A DNA stretch of 13,528 bases from NCBI GenBank assembly GCA_036381435.1, contig DASVCW010000007.1:1-13528 (forward strand), written 5' to 3'. The notes below the pieces were generated by a model, which worked only from the letters and a program-made list of their open reading frames with translations, was not told where the DNA came from and made no database searches. Shown piece after piece: positions 7,298 through 13,528 of the stretch. The stretch is from Fodinibius sp036381435. Lineage in GTDB: Bacteria > Bacteroidota > Rhodothermia > Balneolales > Balneolaceae. Numbering within the stretch: position 1 is the first letter of the stretch; every line of letters begins with the position of its first letter. A program made the position numbers and the translations under genes.

Positions 7298-8236
7298 TTA
7301 TCTATTCAGATCTACTAACTTTTTTTCATCCACTTCTGAAATATTTTCAGTTTCTTCTTCGACTCCCAATAAGAAAGAAGCTGCAATGGCCAATATCATT
7401 CCTAAGATAATGGGGGTACTAGGTATCACAGAATAGAGAAGGAGTGATAAGATGATAGTGATAACCGGGGCCAACGCATTTGTCATAGGAGACACCACAA
7501 TGGCTTTTCCATATCTAAAGGCATAGACAAGGGAAAGGGCGCCAATGGCATTTAATAATTGAATCAAAGCGGCAGAATAAAACCCGGAAAATCCCCAATT
7601 AATGGATTGAGTAAAATCTGTCATGGCCAGCGCAATGGGTATTAAAATCAAGCCGGTTACAGTCATATAAAAGAATATATTTTCGGCATGCATTTTTTCA
7701 TTTGCAAAACGAAGCACATAAGCTTGAATACCCCATGCCATAAACACAATCAGGGAGAGGAAAATCCACAACTTTCCAGTAATTTCACTGTTCGTCGGCT
7801 CTTGATAAGACAATAATGGTATTGCTAACAAGGCTAACGCAATACCTAGCCAGCCTAACTTTCTGGTTTTTTCTTTAAGAAAAAGTGTGGCTAAAAGAAT
7901 GGTTATAACTGGAGAAAGAGAGATAAACGGAAATACAAGATAGGCAGGTCCAATTCTTAATGCTTGAAACAATATAAGTTGGCCTCCGGCTCCTAATAAC
8001 CCTGCTAAGCTCCCGAAAAGTATAGATTTAAATTCAAAATCAATCTTCCAATCAATCTTATAAAGAGCAAATATACAGGGGGGGATCATGGTTATAGCCC
8101 ATACTACGTATCCAAGAGTTGCTGGAAATCCATTTTTTTCCGGCAGCTCTATTAAAGCCCCCCAAACTCCCCAAAAAACTGTAGTTAACAATGCATATCC
8201 CAGCCAACGTTTAGAACTATCAAAATCGATTGCCAT
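7298..8236 (-). CDS. EamA/DMT-superfamily permease, first gene of the operon
   Basis: This 312-residue hydrophobic protein has about ten transmembrane segments in two five-helix halves, the EamA arrangement. The first helix starts near residue 11 (LGYALLTTVFWGVWGALIE). The end of the first repeat carries the typical SPVITILLATLFLKEKTRKLGWLGIALALLAI (107-138, in pieces) and the second repeat ends MTNALAPVITIILSLLLYS. A charged cytosolic tail (EEETENISEVDEKK) closes the protein. DMT members export or import small metabolites, and some (GRP/RhaT groups) carry sugars. Its place upstream of agaS suggests sugar uptake or export of a by-product. It is the operon's first gene, facing the divergent control region. 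The substrate is unknown. Confidence 0.85.
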   Translation of the reverse strand: MAIDFDSSKRWLGYALLTTVFWGVWGALIELPEKNGFPATLGYVVWAITMIPPCIFALYKIDWKIDFEFKSILFGSLAGLLGAGGQLILFQALRIGPAYLVFPFISLSPVITILLATLFLKEKTRKLGWLGIALALLAIPLLSYQEPTNSEITGKLWIFLSLIVFMAWGIQAYVLRFANEKMHAENIFFYMTVTGLILIPIALAMTDFTQSINWGFSGFYSAALIQLLNAIGALSLVYAFRYGKAIVVSPMTNALAPVITIILSLLLYSVIPSTPIILGMILAIAASFLLGVEEETENISEVDEKKLVDLNR

Positions 8237-8278
8237 AAATAGAAGATTTATTAATGCTAAAAATAATTGAGTGAATAT

Positions 8279-8307
8279 ATTATAAAGAAATGAAATGAAA
8301 GCTTAAA
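8279..8307 (-). promoter_or_regulatory. Candidate promoter for the seven-gene operon
   Basis: Read on the minus strand, TATAAT (8284-8279) is preceded by a 17-base spacer and TTTAAG (8307-8302), a weak -35. It would give a leader of about 35-40 bases before the permease ATG at 8236. Bacteroidota housekeeping promoters usually look like TTTG/TAnnTTTG, which I did not find here on this strand, so the call is tentative. Confidence 0.35.
8287..8301. promoter_or_regulatory. Candidate AgaR/DeoR-type operator (GAAAT GAAAT GAAAG)
   Basis: Three GAAA units recur with exact 5-base period (starting 8287, 8292, 8297). The minus strand reads CTTTCATTTCATTTC, which fits TTTCRTTTYRTTTY, the core of the E. 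coli AgaR operator as I recall it, at all 14 positions. It fills the spacer between the candidate -35 and -10 of the operon promoter, an ideal place for repression. A T-rich, looser match in the opposite orientation lies at 8320-8334. AT-richness raises the chance of accidental matches. Confidence 0.5.
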
Positions 8308-8421
8308 ATAAATATTTAGTTTCTTTTTGTTTTGATTAAAAATTAGTAGTTAGAATAGTAAGGTTATGCTCTTTATAAGTAATAGTTTTCTATTAAAATT
8401 GAATATGCAATTATAAGGTAC

Positions 8422-8445
8422 TTATATTTTTTTGTAAAAATATAA
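8422..8445. repeat. Perfect 10-bp inverted repeat with 4-base spacer
   Basis: TTATATTTTT (8422-8431) and AAAAATATAA (8436-8445) are exact reverse complements around TTGT. It could be a protein-binding site or a weak A/T hairpin. It has no G or C in the arms, so chance formation in this composition is a real possibility. Confidence 0.45.
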
Positions 8446-8454
8446 ACAAAGAAA

Positions 8455-8482
8455 GGTAATAATAGCTTATAGGGTAATAATA
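8455..8482. repeat. Direct repeat of a 10-base word, 18 bases apart
   Basis: GGTAATAATA occurs at 8455-8464 and 8473-8482. The spacing is not an integral number of helical turns. It may be half of a regulator site; nothing else supports this. Confidence 0.4.
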
Positions 8483-8487
8483 AATAG

Positions 8488-8497
8488 GAAATGAAAT
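8488..8497. promoter_or_regulatory. Second, shorter copy of the candidate AgaR-type operator, susC side
   Basis: GAAATGAAAT repeats two of the three 5-base units seen at 8287-8301, in the same orientation; the third unit has decayed to TATAA. It lies 33 bases upstream of the TATATTTG word and 113 bases upstream of susC, so it could let the same regulator act on susCD. Confidence 0.3.
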
Positions 8498-8526
8498 TAT
8501 AAAAGTAAAAAAGAAAGAAAAAAAAA

Positions 8527-8560
8527 CTTTATATTTGTTTTTCTAAAAAAAAATATAAAG
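8527..8560. repeat. 34-base near-perfect palindrome overlapping the putative susC promoter
   Basis: CTTTATATTT (8527-8536) pairs exactly with AAATATAAAG (8551-8560). Inside, after one mismatch (G8537/A8550), TTTTT (8538-8542) pairs with AAAAA (8545-8549) around CT. Its left arm contains most of TATATTTG. It could be an operator, or a hairpin if it is in the transcribed leader. Confidence 0.55.
8530..8537 (+). promoter_or_regulatory. Putative Bacteroidota -7 promoter element for susCD
   Basis: TATATTTG matches the Bacteroidota -7 consensus TAnnTTTG exactly, 73 bases before the susC ATG. The matching -33 TTTG is not seen at the expected distance (about 8505-8511 is purine-rich), so the promoter would depend on an activator or the match is by chance. 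Confidence 0.35.
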
Positions 8561-8609
8561 ATTGGAAGGGTAAAAAATATGGCACCATACTTTATAAAAA
8601 AGGGATGAT

Positions 8610-11600
8610 ATGAAAACAACAAAGAAAAAGAAATGCCTCGAACTGCTATTTTTATTTGCAGCTATATTTATACTGACGCCTACATTAAAGGCTCAGGAAA
8701 TTATAGTTACAGGTAGGGTAACAGCTGCTTCTACCGGTAAAACATTGCCGGGAGTAAATATAACTCTTAAAAATGCTGTGGGGGGAACGGCAACGGGACT
8801 GAATGGCGAATTTAAAATAAAAGTACCGGATGAAAATACTGTGCTCGTATTTTCTTTCATCGGCTTTAAGACCAAAGAAATAAAAGTTGGTAATCAGCGC
8901 TATTTAGAGGTACAGTTGCTTGATAATATTGATAGCTTGTCTGAATTAGTTGTTGTCGGCTATGGTACTAAACGAAGGTCGGAGGTTACTTCTGCAATTT
9001 CATCAATTTCTGCAGAGGATATTGGAAAACAAACGACTACAAACATCAGCCAAGCAATGCAAGGCCGCATTGCTGGTGTAAATATCACCCAAAATAGTGG
9101 TGCTCCCGGATCTGGAATTTCGGTTAATGTTAGGGGAATGGGTACGATAGGTAACAGTAGTCCTCTGTACGTTATTGATGGAATACCGGGAGGCAATATT
9201 AATTCTATCAATCCCCAGAATGTTAAGTCGATTGAAATCTTGAAGGATGCTTCTGCGGCAGCCATTTATGGTGCCAACGGGGCCAATGGAGTGGTATTGA
9301 TAACTACGAAAGGCGGCCGAATCGGCGAGGCACAAATCAATTTCGGTATTACTTATGGTGTGCAGCAGCTATCTAATAAAATGGATATGCTAAATGCAGA
9401 GCAATATGCACGCATGCAAAATGAAGCCCGGGCTGCCTCAGGCTTGGAAACTTATTGGGATGACCCTTCTTCTTTAGGTGAAGGTACAGATTGGCAGGAT
9501 GCTTTAGCAAGAAATGCAGCAGTGCAAAAATATAATATGTCCGTTTCGGGTGGTACTGAGAGTCTTCAGTACTTTGTTTCAGGAGGCTATTATGACCAGG
9601 AAGGTGTATTGATCGGTAGTGGCTTCGATCGTGCATCTATTCGTATTAATGCCGATTATCAGATCTCAGATATCGTCAAAATTGGAAACAGATTATCATT
9701 GGCTCGAACTAATCAGGCTTCAATTCCCGAAGATTATCCTTTCGCCAGTGATAACCGCATTGTAGGTGCGCTGCAAATGTCTCCCACGGTTCCGGTTTAC
9801 AGGAATGGAAGTTTTGCCGGTCCTCGAGGCGATTTTGAAGGTAACAGTCAAGGCCCAAACCCTGTTGGCTTGGCTACAATTAATACAGTGAGCAATGAAG
9901 TCTCAAATGTTCTTAACCGTTCATATATTGAAATTAATCCTATTCAGAACTTGATGATAAAATCTGAACTGGGGATTGATTATACTGATGGAGACTATAA
10001 AGAGTTTAATCCTACCTATGACTGGGGAATTACATCTAATTCAATTGCTCAGCTTTATCGAGGTAGAAGCAAAAGCTTTGGTTGGACGAGTCAAACAACC
10101 ATTACCTATCAAAATACTTATAAACAAGCTCATGACTTTAACTTACTTGCTGGATTTTCGGTGAGTGAATCACGTTATGAATCTATTGATGCTTCTGCAC
10201 AGGGATTTATTAATGAGAATGTAACCGTACTGAGTGCAGCCTCTCAGATTAATAGTCTGTCTGAATATATTGAAGAACAAGCAATGGTTGGCTACTTTGG
10301 CCGGTTAAACTATTCATATAAGAACAAGTATTTAGTTACGGCAAATATACGTATGGATGGTTCTTCAAAATTTGGGTCAGAAAACCGCTACGGTATTTTT
10401 CCTTCATTTTCGGTTGGATGGAGAATCTCAGAGGAAGAATTTCTTTCGGATCTGGATTTCCTCACCGATCTGAAGCTTCGGGCCAGCTGGGGGCAGGCAG
10501 GTAATTCCCAGATCGGAAATTATAATTATGCTACTCGCTTAAATCTGTCTCAATACTATGTATTTGGCAACGAACAGGATATTGTACCTGGTGTGGCACC
10601 GATTAGTGTGCCAAATATAGATGTTAGGTGGGAAACTACTACTCAGACCAATATTGGTCTTGATTTAGCTATGTTCGAAGACAGGATCAACTTTACGGCT
10701 GATTACTACATAAAGAATACCACCGATATGCTGATTCCTGTTCCAATTCCCGGCAGTTCGGGTATCGCCGAGGCTCCTTATCAAAACGCCGGTAAGGTTT
10801 TAAATAAAGGCCTTGAGCTTTCTCTAAGCTATCAAAATACCATAGGGGACTTCTATTATAATGTCGGCGGTAATTTCGCTACTGTTAAAAATAAAGTACT
10901 TGATTTGGGAAGTGGTCTGCCAATTCCTTCTCCTATCCTATATCGAGAATCTGTCCGGTTGACACGAACAGAAGAAGGACGCTCAATTGGAGAGTTTTAT
11001 GGATATAAGACCAATGGGTTATTTCAAAATCAGGAGGATATTAATAATCATGCATCACAACCAGGTGCTGAGCCGGGCGATATACGATTTGTAGATATCA
11101 ATAATGATGGAATGATCAGTGATGCAGATCGGACTTATCTCGGAAGTCCCATTCCCGATTTTCAATTCGGCTTCAATGCCAGCGCATCCTATAAAAACTT
11201 CGATATAAGCCTATTAATCAGCGGTGTATATGGCAATAAATTGATGAATACTATGGGCTACCGACTGCTCAACGGGTCGTTTATAGGTAACAAGATGGCA
11301 GCAGTATTGAATCGTTGGACCGGCCCCGGTACAAGTAATGAAATGCCACGACTAACCTGGAATGACCCTAATAATAATGCAAGAATCTCTGATCGTTATG
11401 TAGAGGATGGATCTTATATGAGGCTTAAGACCATTCAGATAGGATATAACCTTTCAAGTGACCTTCTTGAAAAAGTAGGAGCCCGTAGTGTACGGATATA
11501 TGCAAGTGGACGTAACTTATTTACTCTCACTAATTATAGCGGTTTAGATCCTGAGCTGGGCAAAGTGAACAATAATAACCTGAACAATGGTATCGACATG

Positions 11601-11654
11601 GGTAATTACCCTGTTCCCAGATCTTTCTTTCTGGGTTTGAATATCGGTTTTTAA
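8610..11654 (+). CDS. susC: SusC/RagA-family TonB-dependent outer-membrane transporter
   Basis: The 1014-residue product is a full-length SusC-type importer. A basic N-terminus and hydrophobic signal peptide end near LKA-QE (28-29). A CarboxypepD_reg-like domain spans about 32-105 (VTGRVTAASTGKTLPGVNI). The TonB-box region ELVVVGYGTKRR is at 112-123. The plug domain runs to about 236 with VRGMGTIGNSSPLYVIDGIP (174-193) and SIEILKDASAAAIYGANG (207-224). The rest is a beta barrel ending in an aromatic residue (LNIGF). AGGG lies 5 bases before the ATG. susD follows after 18 bases. Such pairs import oligosaccharides or peptides using TonB energy. The context suggests an amino-sugar-containing glycan fragment, but specificity cannot be read from the sequence. 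Confidence 0.96.
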   Translation: MKTTKKKKCLELLFLFAAIFILTPTLKAQEIIVTGRVTAASTGKTLPGVNITLKNAVGGTATGLNGEFKIKVPDENTVLVFSFIGFKTKEIKVGNQRYLEVQLLDNIDSLSELVVVGYGTKRRSEVTSAISSISAEDIGKQTTTNISQAMQGRIAGVNITQNSGAPGSGISVNVRGMGTIGNSSPLYVIDGIPGGNINSINPQNVKSIEILKDASAAAIYGANGANGVVLITTKGGRIGEAQINFGITYGVQQLSNKMDMLNAEQYARMQNEARAASGLETYWDDPSSLGEGTDWQDALARNAAVQKYNMSVSGGTESLQYFVSGGYYDQEGVLIGSGFDRASIRINADYQISDIVKIGNRLSLARTNQASIPEDYPFASDNRIVGALQMSPTVPVYRNGSFAGPRGDFEGNSQGPNPVGLATINTVSNEVSNVLNRSYIEINPIQNLMIKSELGIDYTDGDYKEFNPTYDWGITSNSIAQLYRGRSKSFGWTSQTTITYQNTYKQAHDFNLLAGFSVSESRYESIDASAQGFINENVTVLSAASQINSLSEYIEEQAMVGYFGRLNYSYKNKYLVTANIRMDGSSKFGSENRYGIFPSFSVGWRISEEEFLSDLDFLTDLKLRASWGQAGNSQIGNYNYATRLNLSQYYVFGNEQDIVPGVAPISVPNIDVRWETTTQTNIGLDLAMFEDRINFTADYYIKNTTDMLIPVPIPGSSGIAEAPYQNAGKVLNKGLELSLSYQNTIGDFYYNVGGNFATVKNKVLDLGSGLPIPSPILYRESVRLTRTEEGRSIGEFYGYKTNGLFQNQEDINNHASQPGAEPGDIRFVDINNDGMISDADRTYLGSPIPDFQFGFNASASYKNFDISLLISGVYGNKLMNTMGYRLLNGSFIGNKMAAVLNRWTGPGTSNEMPRLTWNDPNNNARISDRYVEDGSYMRLKTIQIGYNLSSDLLEKVGARSVRIYASGRNLFTLTNYSGLDPELGKVNNNNLNNGIDMGNYPVPRSFFLGLNIGF

Positions 11655-11672
11655 TTAAAATTATATAGAGTT

Positions 11673-13139
11673 ATGAAGTTAATAAAAGGATTATTAGTAC
11701 TCACTCTTGTGGTCATGGTTGGTTGTGAAGATCAGATTCTTAATCTGAAATCACCCAACGAAGTCACTGCAGCTAACTTCTATCAAACGGAAGACGATGC
11801 AATTGCCGCAGTAAATGCGGTGTATGACCCGCTCCAATATCGAGGATTATTCAAAAACAGTTATTGGTCGATAGGCGATATTACTTCAGATGACGCCCAT
11901 AAAGGTGACGGGGGTAAGTCAGATGGGCCGGCATGGTGGGAATTTGATTTATTCGAAATTAAAACAACGAATGCCCTTTTGGGTGACAGCTGGCGCGATA
12001 GTTATACGGGAATATACAGAGCAAATATTGCACTTGAACATATCCCAAATATTGCAATGGATGAAGATCTTAAGCAGCGCCTCATTGGTGAAGCTAAGTT
12101 TCTTCGCGGTTTTTACTACTTTTGGTTAGTTCGTCTCTTTGGTGATGTTCCATTGATCCTGGAACCTCAAACCTTGGGAGAACTAAAGGTGGGTCGAACA
12201 GATAAGGCAAAAGTTTATGAGCTTATCATTCAGGATATGAGTGAAGCAGCCTCGGTATTGCCAGAATCCTATCCTGAATCCCAGAAAGGACGCATTACAA
12301 AGGGTGCTGCTAACGGGATGCTTGCTAAAGTTTTTATGTGGCAGAAACAATGGCAAAAAGCGGCCGATCGTTTGAAAAAGGTTATAGATTCCGGAGTATA
12401 TGGCTTGTTGGATAACTATGCTAATAACTTTGAGAGTGCTTATGAAAACGGAAAGGAATCAGTCTTTGAGGTACAGTTTGTTGAAGGCGGACCAAATGGT
12501 GCCTGGGGTAATGCCAGCGATGGTTCCATTCAACATATTAGTATAGCCCCCCGGAACTCAGGTTTGCCGGGGCTTCAGGGATGGGGTTTTGATATGCCTA
12601 CCCAGGATTTAGTTGATGCGTTTGAGCCGGGCGATCCTCGCCTCATGGCCACAGTACTAATGGAGGGATCAACTATTCAGGGAAAAGAATATGATCCGGC
12701 TTGGTCTTCTACAGGTTATAATAGTCGTAAGTATCTTGTTAAGCGAGATGGCTTTCAGGGTAATGGCAGTGATTCACCTGTTAATTATCGCGTGATGCGT
12801 TATTCAGAAGTGCTGCTTAATTATGCCGAGGTTCTAAATGAATTAGGACGTACTCCTGAGGCATATCCATTTGTTAATCAGGTTCGCCAACGAGTGGGTC
12901 TTGATCCACTTCCGGCGGGAATGGGGCAAGCAGAATTTCGTGAGGCAGTATATCACGAGCGTCGCGTAGAGTTGGCATTGGAAGGCCACAGATGGTGGGA
13001 TTTAGTTCGTACTGGACGTGCTATGGAAGTAATGACGGCTCATGGTCGTGGAAGCATTCAGGAATACAATCTGCTTTTCCCAATTCCTCAATCCGAAATA
13101 GATGTGAATCCCAAGCTTACCCAAAATCCGGGATACTAA
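11673..13139 (+). CDS. susD: SusD/RagB-family surface glycan-binding lipoprotein
   Basis: The 488-residue product begins with a lipoprotein signal peptide whose lipobox VMVGC places the lipidated cysteine at residue 18. An acidic EDQI follows, consistent with surface export in Bacteroidota. The N-terminal part has SusD-type NEVTAANFYQTEDDAIAAV, and the TPR-like region includes LIGEAKFLRGFYYFWLVRLFGDVP (in pieces). The C-terminal SusD domain shows RYSEVLLNYAEVLNELG, NQVRQRVGL and ERRVELALEGHRWWDLVRTG. SusD caps the SusC barrel and captures the ligand. It is cotranscribed with susC and followed 11 bases later by a strong terminator, so susCD form a closed two-gene unit. Confidence 0.96.
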   Translation: MKLIKGLLVLTLVVMVGCEDQILNLKSPNEVTAANFYQTEDDAIAAVNAVYDPLQYRGLFKNSYWSIGDITSDDAHKGDGGKSDGPAWWEFDLFEIKTTNALLGDSWRDSYTGIYRANIALEHIPNIAMDEDLKQRLIGEAKFLRGFYYFWLVRLFGDVPLILEPQTLGELKVGRTDKAKVYELIIQDMSEAASVLPESYPESQKGRITKGAANGMLAKVFMWQKQWQKAADRLKKVIDSGVYGLLDNYANNFESAYENGKESVFEVQFVEGGPNGAWGNASDGSIQHISIAPRNSGLPGLQGWGFDMPTQDLVDAFEPGDPRLMATVLMEGSTIQGKEYDPAWSSTGYNSRKYLVKRDGFQGNGSDSPVNYRVMRYSEVLLNYAEVLNELGRTPEAYPFVNQVRQRVGLDPLPAGMGQAEFREAVYHERRVELALEGHRWWDLVRTGRAMEVMTAHGRGSIQEYNLLFPIPQSEIDVNPKLTQNPGY

Positions 13140-13149
13140 AGGTTAGTTG

Positions 13150-13188
13150 AGATGGCTGATCATCGGCAGAAGATCAGCCATCTTTTTT
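13150..13188 (+). terminator. Rho-independent terminator after susD
   Basis: GATGGCTGATC (13151-13161) and GATCAGCCATC (13172-13182) form a perfect 11-bp stem, extended by A13150-T13183, with a 10-base loop and a run of six T (13183-13188). It separates susCD transcription from the next gene. Confidence 0.92.
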
Positions 13189-13209
13189 CTTATATTTTTA
13201 AACCAAAAA

Positions 13210-13226
13210 AGGGTGAAAAACGCCCT
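13210..13226 (-). terminator. Possible minus-strand terminator hairpin
   Basis: AGGGTG (13210-13215) and CGCCCT (13221-13226) pair around AAAAA, with one G-T pair. Read on the minus strand a U tract follows (complement of A13205-A13210). No minus-strand gene is seen nearby, so it may only block antisense transcription or be accidental. Confidence 0.3.
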
Positions 13227-13260
13227 AAAAGTAAAGGTTAGCATCCGAAAAGGAAAGATT

Positions 13261-13528
13261 ATGAGACATATATTCTCTCTAATAGTAGTTTTTTTTCTAA
13301 TGAGCAATATTACCTTAGCTCAGGCAGGTAATGAAGATATGGGCGCAGAAGCTACCGAAGCCTTGCTTTTAAAAAATTACCGTCCGGAATCCTTATATAT
13401 ACTTCCGGAATATAAGGCTGATAAAGCCAGGTTTAAAGCTATAGATATGCATTCGCACCCCTACCCGAAAACAGAGCAGGAAATTGAGGAATGGGTGCAA
13501 ACAATGAAGGAAAACAATATTCAAAAAA
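13261..13528 (+). CDS. Exported amidohydrolase-family protein, N-terminal part (truncated by window end)
   Basis: An open frame of 89 codons starts at ATG 13261, with AGGA (13251-13254) six bases upstream, and continues past the window. Residues 1-20 are a signal peptide (MRHIFSLIVVFFLMSNITLA, cleavage near LAQA). After LLLKNYRPESLYILPEY (36-52) comes AIDMHSHPYPKTEQEIEEWV (60-79), whose DMHSH (62-66) is the first metal-binding motif of amidohydrolases. The 'nYRPxS...KAxxxxIDMHSHPY' layout is familiar from secreted amidohydrolase-2 proteins of Bacteroidota. No lipobox cysteine is present, so it is likely periplasmic. It follows the susD terminator, so it needs its own promoter or readthrough. 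Its function may relate to trimming the imported substrate; this is inference. Confidence 0.82.
   Translation, partial: MRHIFSLIVVFFLMSNITLAQAGNEDMGAEATEALLLKNYRPESLYILPEYKADKARFKAIDMHSHPYPKTEQEIEEWVQTMKENNIQK

Larger units (their letters stand above)
8237..8609. promoter_or_regulatory. Divergent control region between the catabolic operon and susCD
   Basis: These 373 very AT-rich bases separate the divergent starts of the permease gene and susC, so both promoters should lie here. I see no gene. Contents from left to right are: a sigma70-like promoter for the operon with a GAAAT-repeat operator in its spacer (8279-8307), a T-rich inverted counterpart (8320-8334), a 10-bp inverted repeat (8422-8445), a direct repeat (8455-8482), a second GAAAT pair (8488-8497) and a 34-base near-palindrome over a TATATTTG word (8527-8560). 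A purine-rich leader ends in AGGG five bases before the susC start. Confidence 0.7.

Noticed and set aside
8320..8334. T-rich plus-strand stretch resembling an inverted AgaR site
   Set aside because: It matches the core only loosely and is mostly a T run, so it is mentioned but not called as a separate operator.
8960..9335. Two overlapping minus-strand open frames of 101 and 110 codons
   Set aside because: Both are antisense to the SusC plug domain, which is clearly coding; no start signals or family resemblance.
11890..12129. 79-codon plus-strand open frame inside susD
   Set aside because: Out-of-frame shadow of a well-supported SusD sequence.
13189..13260. Possible promoter (TATATTTT) for the exported amidohydrolase gene
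   Set aside because: It differs from TAnnTTTG at the last base and no -33 TTTG is seen at the right distance.
1..13528. CRISPR arrays, tRNA or rRNA genes, insertion sequences
   Set aside because: I saw no regularly spaced repeats, no tRNA-like cloverleaf, no rRNA-like sequence and no transposase-like protein.

Overview
The window looks like part of a Bacteroidota or Balneolota-type genome. The reasons are a canonical SusC/SusD outer-membrane pair, weak or absent Shine-Dalgarno sequences, AT-rich intergenic DNA and a Bacteroidota-like promoter word (TATATTTG) upstream of susC. No species can be named from the sequence alone.

Layout. Positions 1-99 (+) are the last 32 codons of a DeoR-family sugar-phosphate-responsive repressor. 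Positions 100-489 are non-coding: a minus-strand terminator (213-235) and a cluster of five hairpins (247-429). Positions 490-8236 (-) hold a tightly packed seven-gene operon. In transcription order it encodes an EamA/DMT permease, an AgaS-type SIS-domain amino-sugar-phosphate deaminase/isomerase, a LacC/FruK-type PfkB kinase, a ribokinase-type PfkB kinase, a class II tagatose/fructose-bisphosphate aldolase, a cytosolic amidohydrolase and a sodium:solute symporter. Four central junctions overlap or are nearly abutting. Positions 8237-8609 are a divergent AT-rich control region. Positions 8610-13139 (+) encode SusC and SusD, followed by a strong terminator (13150-13188). Positions 13261-13528 (+) hold the first 89 codons of an exported amidohydrolase that runs off the window.

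How the genes fit together (inference). SusCD would import an oligosaccharide or glycan fragment across the outer membrane, and one or both inner-membrane permeases would bring a monosaccharide into the cytosol. The ribokinase-type enzyme could phosphorylate a free amino sugar. AgaS would turn galactosamine-6-phosphate into tagatose-6-phosphate, the LacC-type kinase would make tagatose-1,6-bisphosphate, and the aldolase would split it into triose phosphates. This is a non-PTS version of the aga (N-acetylgalactosamine/galactosamine) pathway. No recognisable AgaA/NagA deacetylase is present. Two amidohydrolases of a different branch are present instead, and their reactions are unknown.

The most notable regulatory signal is a pentamer-spaced GAAAT-GAAAT-GAAAG element (8287-8301) upstream of the operon. 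It matches the core of the E. coli AgaR operator as I remember it and lies in the spacer of a sigma70-like promoter. A shorter copy (8488-8497) lies upstream of susC. With the DeoR-family fragment and agaS in the same window, this suggests one regulator controls both divergent units.
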